Source: Pseudomonadota bacterium
Lineage (GTDB): Bacteria; Desulfobacterota; Binatia; Binatales; Binataceae
NCBI GenBank assembly: GCA_021325025.1
Contig: JAJPHZ010000027.1
Span: 62,001-126,000, forward strand
Length of the DNA stretch: 64,000 nucleotides
Reading direction: 5' to 3'
The translations under genes were made by a program, and so were the position numbers. A model generated the notes under the pieces. The model did not search any database. It saw only the letters and a list, made by a program, of their open reading frames with translations, and was not told the origin of the DNA. Shown piece by piece: positions 1 to 8,784 of the stretch (position 1 is its first letter; the number at the start of each line of letters is the position of its first letter).

Positions 1-267
1 TCATAGCGGCTTGATCTTGGTCACGACCAGACCGCTGGAACTCCAGCCCACGTCGAAGCCGACGCGATCTCCAACGTGCAACAGGTCCATCCCGGGTGCA
101 TGGCCGCCGATCGGCGCGCCGACGACCTCGACGTAGGGGAATTGAAAGCGGATCTCGCGCCCGCTGTCCGAACGCACCATACCCCTGAGCGTGGCCCGAT
201 TGAGGCTGACGATCACGCCGCGATAGAAATTGTCGGGAAAGCGCTCGTCGTACACGTCGCCGCTCAT
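1..267 (-). CDS. small OB-fold/cold-shock-like protein, hypothetical
   Basis: Complete 88-residue protein whose stop codon is the first three bases of the window. The first half carries the pattern F..GVIVSLNR...RGMVRSDSGREIRF, followed by a GDRVGFDV segment. This alternation of short beta strands resembles the cold-shock/S1 OB fold that binds single-stranded nucleic acid, but the RNP1/RNP2 aromatic motifs of true Csp proteins are not clear. No signal peptide or membrane segment is visible. The ATG lies 80 bases downstream of the end of the membrane-protein gene on the same strand, so it may be the tail of that operon. The function is inferred from fold-like features only. Confidence 0.6.
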   Translation of the reverse strand: MSGDVYDERFPDNFYRGVIVSLNRATLRGMVRSDSGREIRFQFPYVEVVGAPIGGHAPGMDLLHVGDRVGFDVGWSSSGLVVTKIKPL

Positions 268-346
268 CTCAAAACCGGTTCGATCCAGTACGGTGGTAGA
301 TGAACCTTTAGCATGCTGCGGGGCGCAGCCAAAGTTTGCGCGCTCA

Positions 347-1183
347 TTAAAGCGGCAGGGCAGTGCGAAACAGGATGAAACGGCCCATCAATTCTCCCAC
401 CAGCACCGACATGACCGCGATGTACAGCAGGCCGGTGGCCGCCATCGTCTGCGGGATCTTCAGCGTCTGCCAGGTCATCCACGCCAGCACAATGGAGGCG
501 ACCGGCCCCAGCAGCAGGCGCATCGTGAGCAGGATCCAATCGCTGCCCAGCAGCGTGGCGACCGCGTCCGAGGAAGCCTGACCGCCCAGCAGTCCCATCA
601 TCGCCACGATCGCCATCAGCACCGCCAGTTCGGCGACCAGCGCGATTCCCAGCAGCCGTACAATCGTGCGCAAGTAATCCACCGGCAGATTGGGATCGAT
701 CAGATACCAGTGGCCGAACAGCATGCCGCCGCTGGCCAGTCCCAGCACGGCGGCGGAAAAGATGGCGCCAAGTGCGTAGCCGGCGGCTGCCAGCAATCCG
801 AAGTCGGCGGGTTTCAGCGTAAGCGCGCTGATGATCACTGCGCTCAGCCCGATGAGCAGCGTGGCCAGGTAGGAGCGCGCCCGGAGCAGACCGAGGTCGG
901 TCCACAGCGTGAACATGTAAATGGCGACGGCGGCGCAAAAGGCGATCCATAGGGCGCTGTCGATCCACAATGCTACCGCAGCGGGCGCCTGCGGCTCGGG
1001 ACGACGCATCGCCAGCAGCGCGAACCCCACTGCCGGTACCAGTGCGGCGCCCAGGTAAACGGCGGCGCTGGATTTGTAAAAGCCGCGCTCGACCTTGAAG
1101 AAGGGCGGCACTGCGATCGCCACCATCCCGCCAAAAGCCAGTTCGGCGAACACCAACAAAAAGCAGCTAGCGAATCTCGTCAC
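347..1183 (-). CDS. polytopic membrane protein of unknown function
   Basis: About 278 residues with roughly eight hydrophobic segments and little soluble sequence, so an integral inner-membrane protein. A conserved-looking GHWYLIDPNLP motif sits between membrane segments near the middle and could face the lipid/water interface. I do not recognise the family. The frame extends to a TTG at 1219, but that has no ribosome-binding site. A GTG at 1183 preceded by GGCGGG, just ahead of the first membrane segment, is a better start, although it remains uncertain. It follows the carboxymuconolactone decarboxylase-like gene by about 50 bases on the same strand and is probably co-transcribed with it. 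Confidence 0.75.
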   Translation of the reverse strand: MTRFASCFLLVFAELAFGGMVAIAVPPFFKVERGFYKSSAAVYLGAALVPAVGFALLAMRRPEPQAPAAVALWIDSALWIAFCAAVAIYMFTLWTDLGLLRARSYLATLLIGLSAVIISALTLKPADFGLLAAAGYALGAIFSAAVLGLASGGMLFGHWYLIDPNLPVDYLRTIVRLLGIALVAELAVLMAIVAMMGLLGGQASSDAVATLLGSDWILLTMRLLLGPVASIVLAWMTWQTLKIPQTMAATGLLYIAVMSVLVGELMGRFILFRTALPL

Positions 1184-1234
1184 CCCGCCGATCTTATCGG
1201 CCGTTCCCGCTCCGGCCAACCAGGGTGGCTAGTT

Positions 1235-1786
1235 TCAGCCGGTGCGCTGGCTGGCCTTGAACACGTCGATCTTGCCGGCGAAATCGTCGGGCTCGACCTC
1301 GGTGGTCTCCAGCAGGCGGGCCAGTCCGCCGTAAAAGCCGCATACCATGATCAGCTCGACCAGCACCGACGGTCCCAGCTTGTGGTTGAGCGCCAGCACC
1401 GCCTCGCGGCTGCCCTTGACGTTTTTGGCCATCTCGCCTGCCAGGCGCACAATCAGACTTTCGGTTTCGTCAAAGCATTTCGCGCCGGGATTCTCGATAT
1501 TGTCGATCTGCTCCTGCGTAACGCCCACGCCCTTGCCGACCACCACGTGATGCAGCCATTCGTAGTTGGAGCCGCAGGCCTTGGCGGTGCGTAAAATCGC
1601 CAGTTCGCGCAGTTTGGGGTCGAGTTCGCCCCTCATGATCATGTCGCCAAAGCCGGCCAGCGCCTTCTGCGCCTTGTGCGAGTTGGCGATCATCCGCGTG
1701 ACGTTAAGCGTGATCGGCGCGCGTTTGAGTGCGTCGAGCAGTGCCTGTGAGGGATTGTTTTGGTCGGCATAAGGAATCAGAGCCAT
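1235..1786 (-). CDS. carboxymuconolactone decarboxylase-like (AhpD fold) protein
   Basis: 183 residues with the all-helical carboxymuconolactone decarboxylase/AhpD fold. The segment LRELAILRTAKACGSNYEWLHH contains the E-W-x-x-H signature found in family members that lack the CxxC peroxidase motif, so a peroxiredoxin-reductase role is unlikely. A second conserved stretch, LVELIMVCGFYGGLARLL, is the usual C-terminal helix pair. The ATG is preceded by GGAGGA at a 6-base spacing. It sits in a minus-strand run after the VOC protein. In catabolic loci such proteins accompany aromatic or lactone degradation, but the substrate cannot be read from the sequence. Confidence 0.85.
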   Translation of the reverse strand: MALIPYADQNNPSQALLDALKRAPITLNVTRMIANSHKAQKALAGFGDMIMRGELDPKLRELAILRTAKACGSNYEWLHHVVVGKGVGVTQEQIDNIENPGAKCFDETESLIVRLAGEMAKNVKGSREAVLALNHKLGPSVLVELIMVCGFYGGLARLLETTEVEPDDFAGKIDVFKASQRTG

Positions 1787-1838
1787 GTTATGTCCTCCAG
1801 ATTGAGAGCGATGCTGCCGGACAGGCGGCGCCCGCCGA

Positions 1839-2717
1839 TCATTCCTCCAGCGCCATGCCCCAGTTGAGCGCGTCGTGCCCGGGCGAATAGCGCATGATGT
1901 TCTGGCTGGGATCGCGATTTACCAGCGGCCGCATGAACATCGGCGAGGTCATGCTGCGCACCTCGTGCTCGATCGCGAACAGCGGTTTGCCGTCGCGCGG
2001 GTCGACGATGTCCTTGAAGCGATACTGCCAGCGGTTGCTTTCCTCGAAGATCAGTCCACGCTCGCGCAAGCGCCGATAGGGCCCCGAGAAGTCCGCGACG
2101 TAGATCGCGACATGATGGCCGTCGTAATCGGGAATCGGCCGGTCGGTTTCGCGGAACAACAGGGTTTGCCCCACGCCTGCGCATACTCGCGCCGCGCGGC
2201 CGCCCGCATCCTCCGTAACCTGCGCGCGGGTACCCATGATCTCGCTGTAGAAGCGGCAGATGCCCTCGGCGGTTCCCGGCGGGACGTCGAACTCGACATA
2301 AGGCATGCCGAGCGCGATGGGGCCAAAGCGCGGCGACGGCTCATGGCAGCGGATGCGGTTGCCCCACGGACAGGTGGCTTCGACGAAAGTTTCGTCCTCA
2401 TGAAAGTCGAATGCGGTGCCCTCCAGGTTCTTGCGCACCCGCCCCAGGCGCTTGAGCAGCGCGGCACGGTCGGGAATGACCAGGCCGGTGGCGCCGCGCA
2501 GCACCTGCGGCTTGTTGGTCGGCAGATGGAACTGGCTGCGGCCGACGTTGACCCACATGTTGCGCGGGCCGGTCATCAGGTAGGGGTCGCGGGTCAGGCC
2601 CAGCCCGCTGATGTAGAAAAGCGTGGCCAGCTGCTGGTCGGGCACGGTGACATTGACGTGCTCCAGCGCAACGATGTTGCCGACATCCTCGGCGCCGCGA
2701 TCGTAGGAAGATTCCAT
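1839..2717 (-). CDS. VOC (glyoxalase/extradiol-dioxygenase superfamily) protein
   Basis: 292 residues forming two vicinal-oxygen-chelate modules. The first begins at ALEHVNVTVPD and the second near GMPYVEFDVPPG. Possible metal ligands are the H in the first beta strand, H in DGHHVAIYV and E in FAIEHEV. The length and the N-terminal 'LEHVNVTVPD' fit glyoxalase/bleomycin-resistance/dioxygenase relatives. I place the start at the ATG at 2717 because GGAGGT lies 6 bases upstream; an earlier in-frame ATG at 2762 has no such site. It heads a minus-strand run with the carboxymuconolactone decarboxylase-like and membrane genes. Substrate unknown. Confidence 0.82.
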   Translation of the reverse strand: MESSYDRGAEDVGNIVALEHVNVTVPDQQLATLFYISGLGLTRDPYLMTGPRNMWVNVGRSQFHLPTNKPQVLRGATGLVIPDRAALLKRLGRVRKNLEGTAFDFHEDETFVEATCPWGNRIRCHEPSPRFGPIALGMPYVEFDVPPGTAEGICRFYSEIMGTRAQVTEDAGGRAARVCAGVGQTLLFRETDRPIPDYDGHHVAIYVADFSGPYRRLRERGLIFEESNRWQYRFKDIVDPRDGKPLFAIEHEVRSMTSPMFMRPLVNRDPSQNIMRYSPGHDALNWGMALEE

Positions 2718-3027
2718 GTCTCGACCTCCGTTACCGGCTGCAGACGGAAAGCCATTTTCCACAATGTGGCGAAGAACCGCTCAACGGCAAACCTAGCAGG
2801 GTCCGGGCAAAGAAAACAGCGCAGCGCACGCACCGGTAAACTGCGGCGCGAGTACTGGCCCACCCGGCCGCAGGCCCGACCGCAACCGCCCGCAGTAAAC
2901 GTGCCACCCATTAACAGCGGCGGGCGCCGCTTCCAGCCGCCGTTTGCTCAGAACCAACCTTCGGATACGATTGGTTGCGGCTAGGTCTGTTTGAATTCTC
3001 ACAATTGTCGGAAGGAGCGTTAAACGG
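2718..3027. promoter_or_regulatory. divergent intergenic region
   Basis: 310 bases between the VOC gene (minus) and the DUF1329 gene (plus). It must hold both promoters. I see no convincing -35/-10 pair or operator, only a GGAAGGAG ribosome-binding site directly ahead of the plus-strand ATG at 3028. The 120 bases next to that gene are less GC-rich than the rest. Confidence 0.4.
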
Positions 3028-4362
3028 ATGAGAGTTTTGCGTTCAATGGCGGCCGCTGCCGCCGGCGTCGTGCTGATCGCCGGTCTGTGCGCAAGCGCCG
3101 CCGCCCAATTCAACTACAGCGACCAGGCCTACAAGTCCCTGGCCGGTCCCGGCGAGAGCATTGCGCAGGGCACCAGGATTACCACGCAGAACTGGCAGCA
3201 GTATCGCCGGTTTCTGCCGATCGGGTTGCAGGCGCTCTACAGCGGTCAGTATTTCTGGAAAATCGGCGCCGAGCCGGATTATGCGATCACCGTCGGTCCC
3301 ACTCTTCATATCTCCCTGCCCGAGCAATACCGCAAGGATACCGAGAAATATTCGGGGCAGGTCAAACTGCGCAAGCTTGATAGCGGCGGCTACACCATCG
3401 ACGGCTATGTGGCGGGCGTGCCGTTTCCCAACCCGTCCGATCCGGAGAAAGGGACCAAGATCGGCTACAACGTGCGCGAGCGCTACCATCCCTTCCTGAT
3501 TCACTATCTGACCAATTCCCATACCATCGACCGCTTCCACAGCGTGTCGCTGACCAAGGGCGACATCAACACCTGGCGGCTGTCGAATCTGAGCGAACCC
3601 GACATGCCTAACACGCTGCCCTACGCCAACGGCGTGCAGATCGTGTCGCGCTTTTTCGACTTCCAGCCCGAACAGGTCAAGTACACCACGCAACTGGCGC
3701 AGGTCTTCGCCGACCCGCAGCGCGTGCAGGAAATCTACGTCTTCCTGCCGTCGCTGCGGCGCTCGCTGCGCCTGTCCTCGGCGGCGCGATGCTCGCCGAT
3801 CCTGGGCACCGACTGGGTGCAGGATGACAATGGGCTGGGCTTCAACCTGCAATGGCCCAACTTCAAAATCGAGTACCTGGGCGAGCACAAGATGCTGGCC
3901 ATGATGCACATGGACCCGGTCGCGCGCTTCCGCGACGATTCCTACCATCTGGCCGACTCCTCGATGCCGTCGTGGCCCAAGCCGGTGGAGGGCAACTGGG
4001 AACTGCGCGACACCGAGGTCATCGTGTTGACGCCGCTGGCCGACATGAAAGGATACTGCTACCAGGAGAAGGTCTTTTATGTCGACAAGGAGACTTGGCA
4101 GCCGTTCAACGTGGACATCTACGACGTCCAGAACCGCCTGTGGAAGACCGACTATGCCCTGATTACGCCGCTGCCGATCAACGATCACGAAAAGGCGGTG
4201 GTGCCGGGCAGCTTCAACGAAGTGATGGTTGACCTGCAGAACGCGCACATGAGCACCAGCGAGATCTACGCGGAGCTGACGGTCAACAAATTCGCGCCGC
4301 AGAAATACTGGAACGCGCAGACGCTGGCCTTCCCCTCGGGCCTGGCGCAAATCATGCAGTAG
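3028..4362 (+). CDS. DUF1329 exported protein
   Basis: 444 residues with a clear Sec signal peptide (MRVLR, hydrophobic core, cleavage after ASAAA near residue 26). The mature protein matches the DUF1329 layout, an outer-membrane-associated LolA/LolB-like beta fold: an N-terminal region with NWQQYRRFLP, a central YANGVQIVSRFFDF segment, the run of basic/serine residues LPSLRRSLRLSSAARCSP, and a late YCYQEKVFYVDKETW motif. Members are often encoded near RND-type or hydrophobic-substrate uptake genes in degraders of lipids and steroids, and are thought to handle lipophilic molecules in the periplasm. It stands alone on the plus strand, with GGAAGGAG ahead of the ATG. Confidence 0.9.
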   Translation: MRVLRSMAAAAAGVVLIAGLCASAAAQFNYSDQAYKSLAGPGESIAQGTRITTQNWQQYRRFLPIGLQALYSGQYFWKIGAEPDYAITVGPTLHISLPEQYRKDTEKYSGQVKLRKLDSGGYTIDGYVAGVPFPNPSDPEKGTKIGYNVRERYHPFLIHYLTNSHTIDRFHSVSLTKGDINTWRLSNLSEPDMPNTLPYANGVQIVSRFFDFQPEQVKYTTQLAQVFADPQRVQEIYVFLPSLRRSLRLSSAARCSPILGTDWVQDDNGLGFNLQWPNFKIEYLGEHKMLAMMHMDPVARFRDDSYHLADSSMPSWPKPVEGNWELRDTEVIVLTPLADMKGYCYQEKVFYVDKETWQPFNVDIYDVQNRLWKTDYALITPLPINDHEKAVVPGSFNEVMVDLQNAHMSTSEIYAELTVNKFAPQKYWNAQTLAFPSGLAQIMQ

Positions 4363-4383
4363 CGGACGATTGCCGCAAAAGAA

Positions 4384-4411
4384 AAGGGCAGGAAGGCCTC
4401 TTCCTGCCCTT
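4384..4411 (-). terminator. intrinsic terminator between convergent genes
   Basis: Perfect 12-base-pair stem (4384-4395 with 4400-4411) and a 4-base GCCT loop. Read on the minus strand the hairpin is followed by TTTTCTTTTG, a good U-tract, so it mainly terminates the SDR transcript. On the plus strand there is no U-run after the stem, but it could still block read-through from the DUF1329 gene. Confidence 0.85.
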
Positions 4412-4433
4412 GATGCCTTGGGGCAAGCGGCGC

Positions 4434-5225
4434 CTACACCAGGTTGAACTGCTTGCACAGCACCGATGCCACCACCACCTGGCCGTTGTAGCGCATCGGG
4501 TACTTGCACGTGCACAGGTACTCCGCGGCGGCCGCCGGGATGTCCATCGAGTGGAAGATGCTCATATCGAAGCCATACTTGGCGGTCTGGATCTGCACCC
4601 GCTCGGTCAGCGTCGCGCCCGGATCCAGGCCGATAAGCGGGATACCCATCTCCTCGGTCTCCAGCGAGGTTGCCTTGGTGAAGCGATCCAGTGCCGCCTT
4701 GGTCAAGGGATAATGCGGTCCGGTGCCGCCCCGTCCTCCGGGCAGGCCCGAATCAGAATAGGCTGCGGCGGAGGTGGTGTTGATGATCACGCCGCTCTTC
4801 TGCTTCGCCATCACCGGCAGGCAGATCTTGGTGGCGATAATGGGTGCCATCACGTTTGCGGCCAGGTACTTGTCCCACAAGTCGAAACTGATGTCGAGAA
4901 ACCTGTCGAAATGTCCTTCGCCGACGTAACGGGCGTTGTTGAGCAGGAAATCCACGCGCCCGTATTTCTCCAGCGCCGTATGGCACAGATTCTCGACGTC
5001 CTTGCGCACCGTCAGGTCGCATTTGACCGGCAGCGCGTCGACGCCCAGCGCGCGGATTTCGTTGGCCGTCTCCGTCAATGAGCCGGGCCATTCGCTTTCA
5101 TTGGCGCCCACCGTGCGCGCTGCCAGCACCACGTTGACGCCGCGCCGGGCCAGCCGCAGCGCCATCTGCTTGCCCATCCCGCGGCTGGCGCCGGTGATAA
5201 TCGCTACTTTTCCTTTTTGATCCAT
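4434..5225 (-). CDS. SDR-family NAD(P)-dependent oxidoreductase
   Basis: 263 residues, a classical short-chain dehydrogenase. The cofactor loop is TGASRGMGK at residues 11-19, followed by AARTV. The usual NNAG is NNAR. The catalytic serine lies in NTTSAAAYS and the YxxxK pair is YPLTK near residues 171-175. It most likely oxidises or reduces a secondary alcohol/ketone, perhaps of an alicyclic or fatty substrate. It is followed on the same strand by the terminator at 4384-4411 and lies 25 bases after the SnoaL gene, so AKR, SnoaL and SDR form a probable three-gene operon. Confidence 0.9.
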   Translation of the reverse strand: MDQKGKVAIITGASRGMGKQMALRLARRGVNVVLAARTVGANESEWPGSLTETANEIRALGVDALPVKCDLTVRKDVENLCHTALEKYGRVDFLLNNARYVGEGHFDRFLDISFDLWDKYLAANVMAPIIATKICLPVMAKQKSGVIINTTSAAAYSDSGLPGGRGGTGPHYPLTKAALDRFTKATSLETEEMGIPLIGLDPGATLTERVQIQTAKYGFDMSIFHSMDIPAAAAEYLCTCKYPMRYNGQVVVASVLCKQFNLV

Positions 5226-5250
5226 ACGTTTTCCCCGCTCGTTTCCTCGC

Positions 5251-5691
5251 TTAAGTGCGGTCCATGCGCAGGCGGGTCAGCTTCAGCGTCTTGATGCGCC
5301 ATCTGCCGCCGGCCTGCTCATAGGTCTCGTGATAATGTCCGTAGCCGTGCAGGGTGGTCTTGCCGTCGGGCCATTGCAACTTGTCTTCCATCGCCCAGAT
5401 GCCGCGCGCGGTCGTCTCCGATGTGAGCTCGATCTCGGGCATATGGCCGTGATGCACCGTTACTACCCCCTCCAGCACCTTGCTGACGAAGGGGATGATG
5501 TTGTCGCGCCCCTTGATTAAGGGAATGGCCTCGGTGCTGCCCGGCGGGCGCTCTTCGCTGACGTCCATCGTCGCGTCGGCGGCGAACACCTCTTCCCACC
5601 CGCTCCACTGCTTGGTGTCCATGCAGCGGAAATAGCGCGCCTTAAGCTGCTTAATCTCCTCGATTGCGGCCAGCCGTTCAAGCTCGGTCAT
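5251..5691 (-). CDS. SnoaL/NTF2-like protein
   Basis: 146 residues of the NTF2-like cone fold. It has the SnoaL_4-type N terminus ERLAAIEEIKQLKARYFRCMDTKQW and the late segment GYGHYHETYEQAGGRWRIKTLKLTRLR. Such proteins act as small cyclases, isomerases or dehydratases or as binding partners in catabolism; the conserved D/H pairs (CMDTK, VHHGH) are candidate active-site residues. A near-perfect AAGGAGGTG lies 6 bases before the ATG. It sits between the aldo/keto reductase and SDR genes, so a role in the same substrate path is likely. The reaction is unknown. Confidence 0.85.
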   Translation of the reverse strand: MTELERLAAIEEIKQLKARYFRCMDTKQWSGWEEVFAADATMDVSEERPPGSTEAIPLIKGRDNIIPFVSKVLEGVVTVHHGHMPEIELTSETTARGIWAMEDKLQWPDGKTTLHGYGHYHETYEQAGGRWRIKTLKLTRLRMDRT

Positions 5692-5728
5692 CGTGGCACC
5701 TCCTTGCGGTCGGCAATCCCGTTCTTGC

Positions 5729-6727
5729 TCAGTCCTGCTCCAGCCACATGTCGGGTTCGGTGATGACGCCGTTGCGCGCGAAAATCGCGTCGATTTCCTT
5801 CATGTCGGCCTCCGAAATCGTCCAGCCCAGCGCCCCGACGTTGTCGTTGACCTCGTTTTCGTTGCGGCATCCCACCAGCGCCGTGCTAATCACCGGATTG
5901 CTGGTGGTCCAGCGTAGCGCAAGCTGCGGCAGACTCTTGCCGTAGCGCTTCGCGATGCCCTTGAGTTCCTCGACTGCGTGGATGTTCTTGACGAACTGCT
6001 CGGGGCCGAACAGATGCTGGAACAGGTTGATGTTGCCCAGCCGGCCGCGCCGCGAACGCCAGTCGTCGGAGTCGAAATTCATCTCGGCGCTGAAGGTTCC
6101 GCTCAGCATCCCGTACGCCAGCGACCCGTAGGCCATCACGCCGATTCCGTTCCTCTGGCAGTAGGGAAAGATTTCTTTTTGCATGCGCCGGTCGAACATG
6201 TTCCAGCAGTATTGCACCACGTCGATGCGCCGCGTCTTCATCGCCCGTTCGATCTGCGACAGCCGGTAATTGGACACTGCCACCGCGCGCGCCTTGCCCT
6301 GCTTGACCACGTCGTCCATCGCCTGCATCGTCTCTTCGAAGGGCGTGTTTACGTCGGGCCAGTGCACCATATAGACATCGACGTGATCGGTGTTGAGGTT
6401 GGCCAGGCTCTTTTCCAGCGACGCCATCAGCCGTTTGCGGCTGCTGTCGCGATAGTTGGGCGCGTCGGGATAGCCGACGCCGAATTTGGTCGTGATTATC
6501 GCCTCGTTGCGCCGCCCGCCCAATGCCTTGGCCAACGAGCGCTCCGAGGCGCCCATGCCGTACGCTTCGGCGGTGTCGAAACAATTGATTCCGAGGTCAA
6601 GTGCGCGGTTAACCGCCTTGATGAAGTCCTTTTCCTCGATGCTGCCGTAGCCGCCACCGATTTCCCAGCAGCCGATGCCGATGGCGGAGATTTGGATACC
6701 GGTCTGGCCGAATGGACGATATTCCAT
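5729..6727 (-). CDS. aldo/keto reductase
   Basis: 332 residues, an NADPH-dependent (beta/alpha)8 aldo/keto reductase. Visible are the N-terminal YRPFGQTGIQISAIGIGCWEIGGGYG, the catalytic Asp and Tyr in CFDTAEAYG, the Lys in ITTKFG, the His in VYMVHWPD, and a C-terminal cofactor region with GCRNENEV. Start chosen at the ATG at 6727 because AGGAGG lies 7 bases upstream; an earlier in-frame start adds an unrelated Arg-rich leader. It is the first gene of the AKR-SnoaL-SDR set and faces the AT-rich gap that should hold its promoter. Confidence 0.9.
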   Translation of the reverse strand: MEYRPFGQTGIQISAIGIGCWEIGGGYGSIEEKDFIKAVNRALDLGINCFDTAEAYGMGASERSLAKALGGRRNEAIITTKFGVGYPDAPNYRDSSRKRLMASLEKSLANLNTDHVDVYMVHWPDVNTPFEETMQAMDDVVKQGKARAVAVSNYRLSQIERAMKTRRIDVVQYCWNMFDRRMQKEIFPYCQRNGIGVMAYGSLAYGMLSGTFSAEMNFDSDDWRSRRGRLGNINLFQHLFGPEQFVKNIHAVEELKGIAKRYGKSLPQLALRWTTSNPVISTALVGCRNENEVNDNVGALGWTISEADMKEIDAIFARNGVITEPDMWLEQD

Positions 6728-7180
6728 GGCGCGTCCTCCTTTTGCCGATGCTGGCGGCACGCTACCACAACCGTGCCGCCGGCGGGTAGCATCGGGCACA
6801 GCGCCCGCCTGCGTGCGCGGCCCTTTTCTTTTCTAATCGGAAGATCGCTTATTTCATTCATTGGACGCGCAATTGTGCAAGCTTTTGGCAGCGGCTTAAA
6901 TACCAGTGCAAATGGGCAGCCATTTTACCTTTTCATGATTTTCTACTCTATTCTAGATTATCCTTAACCGTTCAATATTTGCTTGCAATTGGCTTTTAAA
7001 TTCCGTATGTTTGACCGCAATTTTGCCAAGGTTTGGAGTCCCGCAAGGGGCAAATGTCAGAAAACATGGCTCGCGCTCCGCCATCGCCAATCCGGTTTTC
7101 CTTTTTTTCCTTTTTTTTCAAGACTGCGACCATGCTCGTCCTTAACCTTCCCATTAAGGAAGAACGATGAGGATTCCGAT
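6728..7180. promoter_or_regulatory. AT-rich divergent intergenic region
   Basis: 453 bases between the aldo/keto reductase (minus) and a secreted protein (plus). Roughly 6830-7010 and 7085-7180 are markedly richer in A/T than anything else nearby, with runs such as TTTTCCTTTTTTTTC. No gene is supported: the open frame through it has no codon preference or ribosome-binding site. It probably holds two divergent promoters and a leader, but I cannot assign exact boxes. Confidence 0.45.
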
Positions 7181-7858
7181 ATGAAGCGGAATATCGCGTA
7201 CGGTGTCGTGAATCTGATCGGATTGGCGCTGTTAGTTGCAGGTTCAGCGCGGCGAGCGAATGCCGCGCCAGTCCAGCGATTGGCTGCGGACTTTCAGAAT
7301 ACCGGAAGCGGCGCTAATGAAATCGCCACCACCGCAACTCCGGGGTCGGGCGGACTGCTCGTCTACCAGAAAACGCTTTCGATCCCGTTCAGCGTCGTCT
7401 ACATAACTTTTTCGGCTCAGGGCGACACCCATAACGGCTCGGCTCTCCTGATGCAGGCAGCGGTGGCCGATGCCGCGGGCAACGAGACAATCTGCCAACC
7501 GATGGCCGGGCAGACTGGCACAGGCGGCGGAGGACCCTCGGTGTTCCCAGGGTGGATGACCCTGCTGAAGTTGCCGGTAAGCAGTGCCGACGTGGCGGCG
7601 GAAAGCAACAACTGCAACGACGGCGGCGGCGGCCCCGCCGACTGCCACGACAACGCGATCATGTTCTCGTGCTGCGCGCTGATCCGGCCCGATACTGCCA
7701 GTCCGCCCACCAGCCACACCGTCAAGATCAGGCTCGCCGACTTGCCCGGTGGCGACACCAACGTTGCATTTTATGAGCGGTCAACGATCTATATCGATGC
7801 GTCGCCCAACCCCGGCGGCAGCCTCTGCACCGGCGTCGGAGTTCCAACACCTAATTGA
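7181..7858 (+). CDS. secreted Cys-containing protein, hypothetical
   Basis: 225 residues. A signal peptide is evident (MKRN, hydrophobic core, cleavage after ANA near residue 31). The mature part is rich in Gly, Thr and Asn, with six cysteines (ICQ, NNC, DCH, SCC, LCT) that could form three disulfides, a glycine run, and an acidic NNCNDGGGG segment. This looks like an extracytoplasmic beta-rich protein, but I recognise no family. Start set at the ATG at 7181, which directly precedes the signal peptide; upstream codons in the frame are not coding-like. It is monocistronic and ends in a strong terminator. Confidence 0.7.
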   Translation: MKRNIAYGVVNLIGLALLVAGSARRANAAPVQRLAADFQNTGSGANEIATTATPGSGGLLVYQKTLSIPFSVVYITFSAQGDTHNGSALLMQAAVADAAGNETICQPMAGQTGTGGGGPSVFPGWMTLLKLPVSSADVAAESNNCNDGGGGPADCHDNAIMFSCCALIRPDTASPPTSHTVKIRLADLPGGDTNVAFYERSTIYIDASPNPGGSLCTGVGVPTPN

Positions 7859-7890
7859 CGTGCCGCTGAAATTCTGAGCGCCGCGGGCGC

Positions 7891-7932
7891 CGGCGCGCCG
7901 CTACAGCAAGGCTGTGGCGGCGCGCCGCTTTT
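7891..7932 (+). terminator. strong intrinsic terminator
   Basis: 17-base-pair stem (7891-7907 with 7911-7927, one G-T pair), a 3-base AAG loop, then CTTTT. It lies 33 bases after the stop of the secreted protein. The convergent hydrolase gene ends at 7969. Confidence 0.85.
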
Positions 7933-7968
7933 AGCTTGCCCGTGATGTTTGATGTGCAAAAGCGGCTG

Positions 7969-8784
7969 CTATTTAAGGCCCGCCACAAAGCTGCGCAGCG
8001 CGGATGCGACTTCGTCGGGATTGTCGAGCATCACGTTGTGCTGGGCGTTGCTGATCACCACCGCTGGCCCGGCCTTGGCCAGCGCCGTCAGCTTGATGGC
8101 GTCCTCTTGCGACAGATGCACACTGCGGTCGCCGCGCATCACCAGCGCCGGGCATCGCAGCCGCGCGGCGTATTCCATTACCGAAATGTGCCAAATCCCC
8201 GCCATCGCCAGCCGCTCGGTTTTGTTGACCCACATCCCGTCGGGTTCCTGGCGGAAGCTATGCCGCGCCACATGGGCCAGCACCTCGGGGGCGGCGCCAA
8301 TCGGAGGAAAAATGAGACGATAGGATTCGCAGGCTTCTTGCAGCGTGGCGAAGCGCCGATGCGGGCGGCTGTTGCGGTGCGAGGCACGTTCGAGCAACTC
8401 CGGCGGCCAGTGGATGCGCGGCTCCACGATCACGATCCCGGCGATGCTCTCGGGATGGGCCGCCGCATAGGGCAGCGCCACGAAGCATCCGCCGGAATGG
8501 CAGACCAGCACCGGCTGGCCGTATCCCCACTGCTGCAGCGCCTGCTCCAAATCCGCGACGTGCGCTGCGATGCTGTAATCCTCGCCGGGCGCGCGGTCGC
8601 TGTCACCGTGTCCGCGCAGGTCGAGTGAGAAGCATCGGTGTCCATTGAGGCGCTGCCCGACGAAATCCCACCAATGGGCATGGGCGGCGCCGCCGTGAAT
8701 GAACAGGATGGGCGGCGCGCCCTCGCCACCGTAGTCCAGGCAATTCAGGCGCACGCCGGCGCCGGGCAGGTCGAACTTTCTCAT
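7969..8784 (-). CDS. alpha/beta hydrolase
   Basis: 271 residues of the alpha/beta-hydrolase fold. The oxyanion motif is FIHGGAAH, the nucleophile elbow CHSGG (Ser near residue 97; the usual Gly before His is Cys), the acid probably Asp in MRGDRSVHL, and the catalytic His in NAQHNVM. It matches the size of esterases and C-C hydrolases of the MhpC/epoxide-hydrolase-like class. It is divergent from the frameshifted LLM gene across a 120-base gap. The substrate cannot be told. Confidence 0.87.
   Translation of the reverse strand: MRKFDLPGAGVRLNCLDYGGEGAPPILFIHGGAAHAHWWDFVGQRLNGHRCFSLDLRGHGDSDRAPGEDYSIAAHVADLEQALQQWGYGQPVLVCHSGGCFVALPYAAAHPESIAGIVIVEPRIHWPPELLERASHRNSRPHRRFATLQEACESYRLIFPPIGAAPEVLAHVARHSFRQEPDGMWVNKTERLAMAGIWHISVMEYAARLRCPALVMRGDRSVHLSQEDAIKLTALAKAGPAVVISNAQHNVMLDNPDEVASALRSFVAGLK

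Noticed and set aside
2718-3027. Short inverted CAACC...GGTTG near 2957-2981
   Set aside because: Five-base arms occur often by chance and neither the spacing nor the position supports an operator.
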